From assembly GCA_022775905.1 (NCBI GenBank), contig JALFJX010000036.1, forward strand, positions 18,591 to 82,590: a DNA stretch of 64,000 bases. Reading direction: 5' to 3'. Both the position numbers and the translations under genes were made by a program. Shown here piece by piece: positions 28,076-36,082 of the stretch (within the stretch, counting starts at the first letter, position 1; each line of letters starts with the position of its first letter). The stretch is from Methanobrevibacter sp. (GTDB lineage Archaea; Methanobacteriota; Methanobacteria; Methanobacteriales; Methanobacteriaceae). The notes beneath the pieces are model-generated. The model made no database searches. It was not told the DNA's origin and was given only the letters and a program-made list of their open reading frames with translations.

Positions 28076-28450
28076 TTATTGCGGATTGTTTTCATAATAA
28101 TTTGCAATAGCAGCTTGAAGACCATCAGCAGCAAGGTTTGAACAGTGCATTTTAACTGGTGGAAGACCATCTAATTCTTCTGCAACATCATTTCTTGAGA
28201 TTTTTAATGCTTCTTCTAAAGTTTTTCCAACTGCAATTTCAGTAATCATACTACTGGTTGCAATTGCTGCACCACATCCGAAGGTTTGGAATGAAATGTC
28301 TTGAATAACATTATCTTCAACTTTGATATAAATTGTCATTAAATCTCCACAGGTTGGGTTTCCAACTGTTCCAACTCCGTTTGCATCTTCCATTTTCCTA
28401 CAGTTTCTTGGATTTGCAAAATGATCCATTACTTTTTCTGAATAATCCAT
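28076..28450 (-). CDS. nifU: Iron-sulfur cluster scaffold protein NifU/IscU-like
   Basis: The 124-residue scaffold receives sulfur from the desulfurase and builds Fe-S clusters. The three conserved cysteines appear in TCGDLMTIYIKV, FGCGAAIATSSM and KMHCSNLAADG. The start is the ATG at 28450 behind AGGTG; the longer GTG reading overlaps nifS. It follows nifS with 2 bases between, a standard nifS-nifU pair. Confidence 0.93.
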   Translation of the reverse strand: MDYSEKVMDHFANPRNCRKMEDANGVGTVGNPTCGDLMTIYIKVEDNVIQDISFQTFGCGAAIATSSMITEIAVGKTLEEALKISRNDVAEELDGLPPVKMHCSNLAADGLQAAIANYYENNPQ

Positions 28451-28452
28451 AC

Positions 28453-29664
28453 TTAACACCTTTTACAACTATCTTTATTTCCTTTTTTACACATTACACC
28501 ATCGTAATCAATTTCTTGATTCCAAAGTGGGGACATTTCTCTTAATCTTGCAACTGCTTCTGCAACAGTATTAACAAATTCATCAACATCAAAATTATCA
28601 CTTTCAGGAGCGAGTGATATTCTAAGGGATCCATGAACATCTACAGGATCTAATCCTAATGCGGTTAAAACTGGGGATGCTTCTAATGTATTAGAAGAAC
28701 ATGCTGATCCAGTTGAAGCTTGATAACCTTTTGCATCAAGTAATAAAATTAAAGATTCACCTTCGATAGCTTTGAATCTGAAATTAAGTAAGTTAGGTAA
28801 TCTTTTTTCTGCATCACCATTTAAGTAAGCTTCAGGAATTGTATTTAATATTTTTTCAGAAATTTCATTTCTGATTGAGATTAATTTTTCATAGTGTTCA
28901 TCAAGTTGTGTTGCTGCAAGTTCGCATGCTTTTCCGAATCCGACGATTCCAGGAACATTTTCAGTACCTGAACGGATTCCTTTTTCTTGACCTCCACCAT
29001 GGATTAAAGGTTCTACACGAGTACCTTTTCTAATATATAATGCTCCAACACCTTTTGGACCATTAATTTTGTGGGAAGATAAAGCAAGTAAATCAACATT
29101 TAATTTCTCAACATCCACTTCAATCTTACCAAAAGTTTGAACCGCATCAGTGTGGAATTTAATTCCTTTTTCACGTGCGATTTTACCAATTTCTTCAATT
29201 GGTTGGATAGTTCCAAGTTCATTGTTACCGTGCATAATACTAATTAAAATTGTTTCATCAGTAATTGCTTCTTTCAAATCTTCAATTTTGATAATACCAT
29301 TTTCATAAACTGGTAAGTAAGTTACTTTAAAATCTAAAGATTCTAAGAATTGAGTAGTTCTTTTAACAGCAGGGTGTTCGATTTCAGTTGTGATTATATG
29401 TTTACCTTTTTTTGCTAATTTGAAAGCAATACCTTTAATTGCTAAATTATCTGACTCTGATCCACCACTGGTGAAATAAATTTCTTCAGGTTTTGCATTA
29501 ATTGCATCAGCAACTCTTTGACGAGCTAAATCTAATGCTTTTTTGGATTCACGACCAATTTTGTAAAGAGTAGATGGATTTCCATACACATCAACAAAAT
29601 ATGGTTTCATTTCTTCAAAAACTTCTTGGCTAACTTGTGTAGTAGCTGAGTTATCTAAATACAT
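28453..29664 (-). CDS. nifS: Cysteine desulfurase NifS/IscS-like
   Basis: The 403-residue PLP enzyme takes sulfur from cysteine for Fe-S clusters. MYLDNSATTQVSQEVFEEM is the family start, LALSSHKINGPKGVGALYI holds the PLP lysine, and STGSACSSNTLEAS holds the catalytic Cys. The C-terminus carries an extension with four cysteines (MCKKGNKDSCKRC near the end), not typical of the family and possibly metal or sulfur binding. Its promoter has a TATA box inside a perfect inverted repeat (29720-29742). Confidence 0.94.
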   Translation of the reverse strand: MYLDNSATTQVSQEVFEEMKPYFVDVYGNPSTLYKIGRESKKALDLARQRVADAINAKPEEIYFTSGGSESDNLAIKGIAFKLAKKGKHIITTEIEHPAVKRTTQFLESLDFKVTYLPVYENGIIKIEDLKEAITDETILISIMHGNNELGTIQPIEEIGKIAREKGIKFHTDAVQTFGKIEVDVEKLNVDLLALSSHKINGPKGVGALYIRKGTRVEPLIHGGGQEKGIRSGTENVPGIVGFGKACELAATQLDEHYEKLISIRNEISEKILNTIPEAYLNGDAEKRLPNLLNFRFKAIEGESLILLLDAKGYQASTGSACSSNTLEASPVLTALGLDPVDVHGSLRISLAPESDNFDVDEFVNTVAEAVARLREMSPLWNQEIDYDGVMCKKGNKDSCKRC

Positions 29665-29719
29665 ACATTATCTCCCAATTGTATCAATATTAAAAAATTT
29701 TATGTTAAAATATAATATA

Positions 29720-29742
29720 CATCAAGTTATATAAACTTGATG
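29720..29742 (-). promoter_or_regulatory. nifS promoter: TATA box inside a perfect inverted repeat
   Basis: CATCAAGTT (29720-29728) and AACTTGATG (29734-29742) are perfect inverted arms around 5 bases. On the minus strand the centre reads TTTATATAAC, a good archaeal TATA box, so a bound repressor would compete directly with TBP. It sits about 56 bases before the nifS ATG. Confidence 0.65.
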
Positions 29743-29762
29743 TGAGTTAATAGTAACCAAAC

Positions 29763-31058
29763 TTATATTTTATCTAAAGCTTGAGTTAAATCTGCGATTA
29801 AATCATCAGCATCTTCTAATCCAATAGAGAGTCTGATGAAATCAGGTGTTACTCCAGTAGCTGCTTGTTCTTCTGGAGTTAATTGTTGGTGAGTAGTACT
29901 TGCAGGGTGAATTGCGAGACTTTTTGCATCACCAATGTTTGCAAGGATTGAGAATAATTCTAAGTTCTCAATAACTTTTTTACCTGCTTCTTCTCCACCT
30001 TCAACACCAAATCCCAAGATACCTGCAAAGTGATCTTTTAAGTATTTTTTGTTAGTTTCATAGGTAGGGTGTGATTCTAATCCCGGATAGTTTACCCAAT
30101 TAACTTTAGGATGTGATTCTAAGAATTTAGCTACTTTAAGAGCATTTTCAGAATGTCTTTTTACACGTACATCTAAGCTTTCAAGTCCTTGTAAGAATAT
30201 GAAACTGTGTACAGGTGCTTGGGTTGCTCCTAAATCTCTTAATAATCTTGCTCTGATTCTTACAGTGAAAGCGAGGTTTCCAAGTTCTGGAACATCTCCG
30301 AATGCATCCCAAAATACTAATCCATGGTAACTTGGATCTGGTTTTGTGAAGTTATCAAATTTACCATTACCCCAGTTGAATTTACCTGAGTCTACAATGT
30401 ATCCTCCAACAGCAGTTCCGTGACCACCGACATATTTGGTTGCAGATGCTGCAATTACATCAGCTCCGTGTAATAATGGTCTTACTAAACCTACACCAAC
30501 AGTGTTGTCCACGATTAATGGAATGTCATGAGAGTGTGCGATTTCTGCTAATGCTTCAAAGTCAGGTACATCTAATTTTGGGTTACCTATGGATTCAACA
30601 TAGATTGCTTTGGTTTTTTCATCAATAGCATCTTCGAAAGCTTGTAAATCTTGAGAGTTTACGAATTTAACTTCACGTGCTAAATCTTTGAATGTGTAAT
30701 TGAATAATTGGTAAGTTCCACCGTAAAGGTTATCCGCAGAAACAATGTTGTCTCCAGGGCTGGTTACATTTAAAATTGCATATGAAATTGCTGCAAGACC
30801 ACTTGCAGTTGAAATACCTGAATTACCGCCTTCGATAGCTGCAATTCTTGCTTCAAATACATCACTGGTAGGATTGGTAAGTCTGGAATAAATTTGACCA
30901 AACTCTTGAAGGGCGAATCTCCTAGCAGCTTCACCTGCATCTTTAAATACGTATGAAGTAGTCTGATAAATAGGAACTGCTTGAGCTCCAGTAGCAGGAT
31001 CTGGTTGTTGACCTGCACGTACACCTAATGTTGCTAAACCATAATCTTTATTAGTCAT
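29763..31058 (-). CDS. metY: O-acetylhomoserine (thiol)-lyase / aminocarboxypropyltransferase
   Basis: The 431-residue PLP enzyme of the Cys/Met metabolism family adds sulfide to O-acetylhomoserine to give homocysteine. GVRAGQQPDPATGAQAVPIY and YQTTSYVFKDAGEAARRF are typical of MetY, and VIAASATKYVGGHGTAVGG holds the PLP lysine. Action on O-acetylserine is also possible. The 540-base upstream region carries three 88-bp promoter/operator repeats, which points to tight control by sulfur supply. Confidence 0.93.
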   Translation of the reverse strand: MTNKDYGLATLGVRAGQQPDPATGAQAVPIYQTTSYVFKDAGEAARRFALQEFGQIYSRLTNPTSDVFEARIAAIEGGNSGISTASGLAAISYAILNVTSPGDNIVSADNLYGGTYQLFNYTFKDLAREVKFVNSQDLQAFEDAIDEKTKAIYVESIGNPKLDVPDFEALAEIAHSHDIPLIVDNTVGVGLVRPLLHGADVIAASATKYVGGHGTAVGGYIVDSGKFNWGNGKFDNFTKPDPSYHGLVFWDAFGDVPELGNLAFTVRIRARLLRDLGATQAPVHSFIFLQGLESLDVRVKRHSENALKVAKFLESHPKVNWVNYPGLESHPTYETNKKYLKDHFAGILGFGVEGGEEAGKKVIENLELFSILANIGDAKSLAIHPASTTHQQLTPEEQAATGVTPDFIRLSIGLEDADDLIADLTQALDKI

Positions 31059-31124
31059 TAATAATCACCTTAATTAATTTAATTTTAATAATTTTGTAAA
31101 TATTTCGCACGTTATATTCACTAT

Positions 31125-31413
31125 ATAACAATAGTTATTTTTTATATATAAAGTTTTTGGCATACCTAAATTTTAAGATACCAAAAAAATAACTATAACT
31201 CATGTTATAATATAACATATGTTATTCATTAATATATAAAGTTTTTGGCATACCTAAATTTTAAAATGTCAAAAAATAATCATGAAACATATCTTTATAT
31301 ATAACACAGTTATTCACCAATATATAAAGTTTTTGTTAACCTAAATTTTTAAATTTAGAAATAATATAACTATTGTTATATAATATAAATTAAGATATTA
31401 TTAGTATATAAAG
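31125..31413 (-). repeat. Tandem 88-bp promoter/operator repeats upstream of metY
   Basis: The block TATATAAAGTTTTTGGCATA plus CCTAAATTTTAA is repeated with its G at 31153, 31241 and 31329, an exact 88-bp period; a fourth, diverged TATATAAAG ends at 31413. On the minus strand each reads CTTTATATA, a good TATA box. Next to each lies an inverted repeat ATAAC-N3/4-GTTAT: 31125-31138, 31212-31225, 31301-31313 and 31366-31379. For the first three the distance to the TATA box is 6-7 bases. These look like tandemly duplicated promoter-operator units for metY. The rest of the gap (31059-31124 and 31414-31582) is AT-rich with nothing else seen. Confidence 0.75.
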
Positions 31414-31582
31414 ATTACTCTCTAAAAATTAAAAAATACAACAACAATACCATAGGTTATATTGAATAAAAATAAACTTTTAAAGAAAGAATTGAAAAAT
31501 AATCAAATATAATACATAAATTTTATACTAAAAATAATCAAATCAATATATTAAACCTAAAATTGAAAAAAATATAAAAAAG

Positions 31583-31603
31583 TAAGAGAAATTAATTCTC
31601 TTA
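31583..31603 (-). terminator. Hairpin terminator of cysS
   Basis: TAAGAGAA/TTCTCTTA with a 5-base loop overlaps the cysS stop at 31601 and is followed on the minus strand by CTTTTTTATATTTTTTTC. Confidence 0.6.
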
Positions 31604-32950
31604 ATCGTTAATATCATAACCTAATGCTTGAAGGTCATCTCTAATTTTATCTGATAAATCATATTGTTTATTAGCTCTTAATTCAGACCTAACTTCTGAA
31701 ATTAAATTAAGCAAGTCATCAGATCCTGCATTAACTTCTTCAACCTCAAAGCTAACACCAAAAATATGAGATGCATCATCTAAAAATGCTTTAATAGCTT
31801 TCTTATCTCCATCAGAATAATCAGATAAATCATTTTTAGTATCATTAATTAAACCAAATATAGCTGCAATAGCTTTTGGAGTATTGAAGTCATCATCCAT
31901 ACTATTAAAGAATTCTTCTTTGTGGGAAGTTAAAGCATCACATTCATATTTGCCTTCATCAACTTCAACATCTAAAAGTTCATAATATTTTCTAATTCTA
32001 TCCAAACTTCTTTCAGATTGATGAAGTGAATCCTTAGAAAAGTCAATTGGACTTCTGTAATGAGTTGAAAGTACAAAGAATCTGAAGGTATCTGGTTCAT
32101 AATCTTTGAGTAATTCACGAATAGTAATGAAGTTGTTTAATGATTTTGACATTTTTTCTCCATTTACATTCAAGAATCCAGTGTGTAACCAGAATTTTAC
32201 CATTGGAGCTTTACCTGAAACCGCTTCCATTTGAGTAATCTCAGCTTCGTGGTGTGGGAAAATTAAATCTAAACCTCCACCGTGAGCATCATACTGTGGT
32301 CCAAAGTAGTATTCAGTAATTGCAGTATCTTCAATATGCCATCCCGGTCTTCCTTCTCCCCATGGAGATGGCCAGGTCGGTTCATCAACTACGCCAATAC
32401 GTTTTTTCCAAAGTGCAAAATCTTGTGGATTCTTTTTAGTGGTTTCTGCAATATCCCTGTGTGATTCTAATTCTTCGACATTTCTGTTGGAAAGCTTTCC
32501 AAATTCATGGAATTTATCAATTTCAAAGTAAACCCCATCTTCAGTTTCATAAGCAAATCCTTTATCAATTAATCTTTGAATTTGATCCAATATTTCATCA
32601 ACATGATCAGTTGCTCTTGCAAATAAGTTAACGCCTTTGACATTTAACTTATGCATGTCTTCAATGTATCTTTTTTCAAACTTACGAGCTAACTCGCTTG
32701 CAGGAATTCCACTTTCTTTTGATCTGTTAATGATTTTATCATCAATATCAGTAATGTTTTGAATATAAAATACAGCATAACCACTGTACTCTAAATATCT
32801 TTTTATTGTATCAAAAGAGATGTATGTCCTTCCATGTCCAATATGTGCATCATCATAAACAGTTGGACCACATACAAATAAGTTAACTCTATTTTTATTA
32901 ATAGTTACAAAATTCTCTTTACTACGGGTTAATGTTGAATAGACGTCCAT
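31601..32950 (-). CDS. cysS: Cysteinyl-tRNA synthetase
   Basis: The 449-residue class I synthetase charges tRNA-Cys. LFVCGPTVYDDAHIGHGRTY holds the HIGH-type motif and the first zinc Cys, and GEKMSKSLNN the KMSKS loop; LIFPHHEAEITQMEAVSGK is also diagnostic. The start is the ATG at 32950, since the upstream TTG lies in the AGGTT leader. Its presence means direct Cys charging is available, so a SepRS/SepCysS route is not required. tRNA-Cys lies 33 bases upstream on the same strand. Confidence 0.96.
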   Translation of the reverse strand: MDVYSTLTRSKENFVTINKNRVNLFVCGPTVYDDAHIGHGRTYISFDTIKRYLEYSGYAVFYIQNITDIDDKIINRSKESGIPASELARKFEKRYIEDMHKLNVKGVNLFARATDHVDEILDQIQRLIDKGFAYETEDGVYFEIDKFHEFGKLSNRNVEELESHRDIAETTKKNPQDFALWKKRIGVVDEPTWPSPWGEGRPGWHIEDTAITEYYFGPQYDAHGGGLDLIFPHHEAEITQMEAVSGKAPMVKFWLHTGFLNVNGEKMSKSLNNFITIRELLKDYEPDTFRFFVLSTHYRSPIDFSKDSLHQSERSLDRIRKYYELLDVEVDEGKYECDALTSHKEEFFNSMDDDFNTPKAIAAIFGLINDTKNDLSDYSDGDKKAIKAFLDDASHIFGVSFEVEEVNAGSDDLLNLISEVRSELRANKQYDLSDKIRDDLQALGYDIND

Positions 32951-32983
32951 AAAAAATAACCTCAAAAAATAGTATTTAAAAAA

Positions 32984-33054
32984 GGCAAGTGAGGGATTTG
33001 AACCCCCGTATTATGGTCTGCAGCCACACACCTAAGCCACTCGGTAAACTTGCC
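32984..33054 (-). tRNA. tRNA-Cys (anticodon GCA)
   Basis: The minus strand folds as a 71-base tRNA. The acceptor arms are GGCAAGT and ACTTGCC, the T arm contains GGTTCAAATCC, and the anticodon loop CTGCAGA sits in the stem TGTGG/CCATA, giving anticodon GCA. No CCA end is encoded. It lies between the HTH regulator and cysS, the enzyme that charges it. Confidence 0.93.
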
Positions 33055-33126
33055 ATTAAAATTAATAGGATAATAAAGTATTAGTAATTGACGGTATAAA
33101 TACTTTACTATTTTTCCTAGATTTTC

Positions 33127-33501
33127 TTAATTTACTTCAGAACCTAAACAGGCTTGACAATCTTCACCCAAGTGAGATTTATCAATATTAAGCTGTTCCA
33201 ATACATCTTCCACTTTAACATGATGACATATTTGACATGTTCTTGAAATTAAATCAGCTTTAGTAGCTTCACCTTCAGATAATTGACGTGCAAAATCTTG
33301 AATCATTTTTCTTACACTGTCTTCAAGCTTGATTCCACTACCTCTTTTGTCAGTAATATATTGTGATACAGCCGGTTGGGTAATATCCATAAGTTCTGAA
33401 ACATCTTTTTGTCTCATACCCAAGTTTAAAAGTTCTTTTGCTAATTCTGACCTAATAGCTGGTATTACATACCAAACTACAATTTCACAAGGCGGTTTCA
33501 T
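33127..33501 (-). CDS. HTH regulator with C-terminal cysteine motifs
   Basis: The product has 124 residues. An N-terminal Fis/Xre-like helix-turn-helix (LLNLGMRQKDVSELMDITQP, AVSQYITDKRGSG) is followed by a helical part and a cysteine pair of motifs, RTCQICHHVKVEDV and GEDCQACLG, suited to bind metal, an Fe-S cluster or to sense thiol state. It lies 14 bases after cysE in the same transcript and before tRNA-Cys. It is the prime candidate for the protein that binds the ATAAC-N4-GTTAT repeats of metY and cysK; that link is inference. Confidence 0.8.
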   Translation of the reverse strand: MKPPCEIVVWYVIPAIRSELAKELLNLGMRQKDVSELMDITQPAVSQYITDKRGSGIKLEDSVRKMIQDFARQLSEGEATKADLISRTCQICHHVKVEDVLEQLNIDKSHLGEDCQACLGSEVN

Positions 33502-33514
33502 TATTTAATTCCTC

Positions 33515-34222
33515 CTATCTCTTAAATAAATCTTCGAGAGCTTCCTGTTCATCTCTAATATCATCAGCCGAACAAATTTCATTTTTATCAAATAAAAGTT
33601 GAATGTGCTTATCATTTTCTTGAAGATGCTTATTAATAGTCTTAATTGCATCTGCAACAGGGTCAGGAAGTTTGTTGTGATCCAAATCAACTTTCTTATG
33701 AGGTACACCTTTATGTTTTACAATACGTCCAGGAACACCAACACAAGTTGATTCTGAAGGAACATCTTTCAAGACAACTGCACCAGTACCAATCTTGGAA
33801 TATTCACCAACAGTGATATTACCCATTACTTTAGCACCAGCCCCTATAATAACTCCTTTTTCGATTGTAGGATGTCTTTTAGTTTTTTCAGTACTAGTTC
33901 CTCCAAGAATTACACCTTGATAAATTAATACATCATCACCAATAATTGCAGTTTCCCCAACAACAACACCCATACCATGATCTATAAATACACGTTTACC
34001 GAATGTTGCACCGGGGTGAATTTCAATACCTGTAATAAATCTGGCCAAATTGGAATTCATACGAGCAAGAAGTTTGAAAGAATGAGTCCAAAGCCAATGA
34101 CTGATTCTATGCATCAATAATCCATAGAAGCCAGGATAACACAAGAAAATTTCTAATGTTGACCTAGCAGCAGGATCTTTTTCCTTAATAGCTTTAATTT
34201 CATCCTTCAAATTATCAAACAT
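33515..34222 (-). CDS. cysE: Serine O-acetyltransferase
   Basis: The 235-residue enzyme makes O-acetylserine from serine and acetyl-CoA, the first step of cysteine synthesis. The N-terminal helical part contains [10 protein letters not shown], and the left-handed beta-helix has [20 protein letters not shown] and [19 protein letters not shown]. The core resembles bacterial CysE; about 60 residues at the C-terminus are a helical extension. It is likely acquired from bacteria at some time, as most methanogens use other routes. Confidence 0.94.
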   Translation of the reverse strand: MFDNLKDEIKAIKEKDPAARSTLEIFLCYPGFYGLLMHRISHWLWTHSFKLLARMNSNLARFITGIEIHPGATFGKRVFIDHGMGVVVGETAIIGDDVLIYQGVILGGTSTEKTKRHPTIEKGVIIGAGAKVMGNITVGEYSKIGTGAVVLKDVPSESTCVGVPGRIVKHKGVPHKKVDLDHNKLPDPVADAIKTINKHLQENDKHIQLLFDKNEICSADDIRDEQEALEDLFKR

Positions 34223-34264
34223 TCAATAAACCTCAACATAATCTAATATATCATATAAAAAAAT

Positions 34265-34306
34265 ATAACATATGATATAAATTATATAACATATAGTATA
34301 TAAATG
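34265..34306 (-). promoter_or_regulatory. cysE promoter with degenerate sulfur-type operators
   Basis: A TATA box (ATTTATATAC on the minus strand, about 34297-34306) is followed by two imperfect copies of the ATAAC-N4-GTTAT element: ATAACATATAGTAT at 34286-34299 and ATAACATATGATAT at 34265-34278. Each right arm has lost one or two positions. Confidence 0.5.
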
Positions 34307-34311
34307 TTGTC

Positions 34312-35259
34312 TTATTCAAATAACCATTCAACAGAGAGATATCTTTCACCATTATCCGGTAAGATAGCAATTATTCTTTTACCTTTGTTTTCTTCCCTTT
34401 TAGCTAATTGTAAAGCAGCCCAAGTAGCAGCACCAGAAGAAATACCTGCAAAGATACCTTCTTCTTTAGCAAGTGCAACTAAAGTTTTTCCTGCTTCTTC
34501 ACTAGGAACTGGGAAAATTTCATCAATGACATCAGAGTCATAAATAGATGGAACAAATCCAGCACCAATACCTTGGATTTTGTGTGGTCCTTTTACACCT
34601 TTAGCCAATGTTTGTGATTCTTCAGGTTCTACTGCAACGATTTTAACATCAGGAATTACTTCTTTTAATGCTTTTCCAATACCAGTAACAGTTCCACCAG
34701 TACCTACTCCAGCAACAACAATATCGACATTTCCATCAGTGTCTCTTAAAATTTCCTGACCTGAAGTTTCGTAATGAATTTTAACATTAGCTTCATTGTC
34801 AAATTGACCTAAAATGATTGAGTTTGGATCAGCTTCATTTAATTCTTTAGCTTTTGCAATAGCCCCACCCATTCCTTCAGAACCTGGAGTTAATACAATT
34901 TCAGCACCATAGATAGCTAAAAGTTTTCTTCTTTCAATAGACATAGTATCAGGCATAGTCAAGATTACTTTGTAACCTTTTGCAGCTGCAGCAAAACCAA
35001 TTCCAATACCAGTATTTCCACTAGTTGGTTCAATAATTGTTGATCCTTCTTTGAGTAATCCTTTTTCTTCCGCATCTTCAATCATTGCAACAGCAACACG
35101 GTCTTTTACACTACCAGTTGGGTTGAATGCTTCCATTTTTACATCGACTTCTGCATCTAAATCTTTTGTCAAGTTGTTCAATCTTATGATTGGGGTGTTT
35201 CCGATTGCATCAACTACACTGTCAAGTACTCCTCTTTTTAATTCTGGGACATTTACCAT
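34312..35259 (-). CDS. cysK: Cysteine synthase (O-acetylserine sulfhydrylase)
   Basis: The 315-residue PLP enzyme makes cysteine from O-acetylserine and sulfide. IGNTPIIRLNNLTKDLDAEV, the PLP lysine in NPTGSVKDRVAVAMI, the substrate loop EPTSGNTGIGIGFAA and GVGTGGTVTGIGKALKEVIP are all in place. GGAG precedes the ATG. It has its own promoter with strong operators at 35326-35361 and lies upstream of cysE. Confidence 0.96.
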   Translation of the reverse strand: MVNVPELKRGVLDSVVDAIGNTPIIRLNNLTKDLDAEVDVKMEAFNPTGSVKDRVAVAMIEDAEEKGLLKEGSTIIEPTSGNTGIGIGFAAAAKGYKVILTMPDTMSIERRKLLAIYGAEIVLTPGSEGMGGAIAKAKELNEADPNSIILGQFDNEANVKIHYETSGQEILRDTDGNVDIVVAGVGTGGTVTGIGKALKEVIPDVKIVAVEPEESQTLAKGVKGPHKIQGIGAGFVPSIYDSDVIDEIFPVPSEEAGKTLVALAKEEGIFAGISSGAATWAALQLAKREENKGKRIIAILPDNGERYLSVEWLFE

Positions 35260-35325
35260 ATTCTTATTCTCCTAATAAATTATTTGTTTTAAATGGTATA
35301 TTAAAAGGGTTATCTTAAAAGTCAT

Positions 35326-35379
35326 ATAACTATAGTTATAATAACTATTGTTATATAACAATGTTTTATTATATAAATG
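35326..35379 (-). promoter_or_regulatory. cysK promoter and tandem ATAAC-N4-GTTAT operators
   Basis: ATAACTATAGTTAT (35326-35339) is a perfect 14-bp palindrome, ATAACTATTGTTAT (35341-35354) a near-perfect one, and TTGTTATATAACAA (35348-35361) a third overlapping palindrome. The TATA box CATTTATATA (minus strand, 35370-35379) lies 8 bases upstream. This is the same geometry as at metY. Confidence 0.7.
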
Positions 35380-35449
35380 TTTTGGAAAAATTTTGGCGTG
35401 ACTAAAAATAATTGTAAAAATCAAGAAAAATGTAATAAAAATTTAACAA

Positions 35450-36082
35450 TCATAATATATTTTCCTCAAAATAATCACAAATATCAGTGCAAGGACAAAT
35501 TTCACACTGAGGAGACATCGGTTTACAAATATTTTGACCAAACTGAACCATCAAATCATTTAATTTAATCCATAAATCCTTAGGAGCTATTTTTGTAAGC
35601 TCAACTTCAGTTTCTTCAGGATCTTTAGTATCAACCAAACCTAACCTGTTGGAAATTCTGTGAACATGAGTATCTACCGGAATTGCTGGAAGCTCAAAAG
35701 CAAAAACCATTACACAATTTGCAGTTTTTCTGCCCACCCCTGGAAGTTTTAGCATTTCTTCAACAGTATTTGGAACTTCACCACCATATTGATCAATCAA
35801 AATCTGTGAAACTTCCTGAATTCTTGCAGCTTTTACATTATAAAAACCAGCAGGCCTTATTAATTCCTTTACATCATCAATTGGAGCTTCTGCAACTTCA
35901 TAAATGTCTTTATATTTTGAAAATAAATTGTTGGTTGCTTGATCAGTATTTTCATCACGTGTCCTTTGGGATAAAATGGTTCTGACCAATACCCGATATG
36001 GGTCATGGTCCTGGAAAGTCCTTATTTCAAAAGTATCATCCAAATATTCAACCAATTTGATTACTCTTTCTTCTTTACTCAT
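35450..36082 (-). CDS. nth: Endonuclease III
   Basis: The 210-residue DNA glycosylase/AP lyase removes oxidised pyrimidines. The helix-hairpin-helix [20 protein letters not shown] holds the catalytic Lys (K119), followed by [13 protein letters not shown] with the Asp (D137). The [4Fe-4S] cluster ligands are at the C-terminus as C-x6-C-x2-C-x5-C ([20 protein letters not shown]). It overlaps the aroA stop by 4 bases. Confidence 0.94.
   Translation of the reverse strand: MSKEERVIKLVEYLDDTFEIRTFQDHDPYRVLVRTILSQRTRDENTDQATNNLFSKYKDIYEVAEAPIDDVKELIRPAGFYNVKAARIQEVSQILIDQYGGEVPNTVEEMLKLPGVGRKTANCVMVFAFELPAIPVDTHVHRISNRLGLVDTKDPEETEVELTKIAPKDLWIKLNDLMVQFGQNICKPMSPQCEICPCTDICDYFEENIL

Noticed and set aside
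31125..31413. Regular repeats that might be a CRISPR array
   Set aside because: The 88-bp period consists of TATA box and operator blocks, the spacers are themselves similar, and no cas genes are near.
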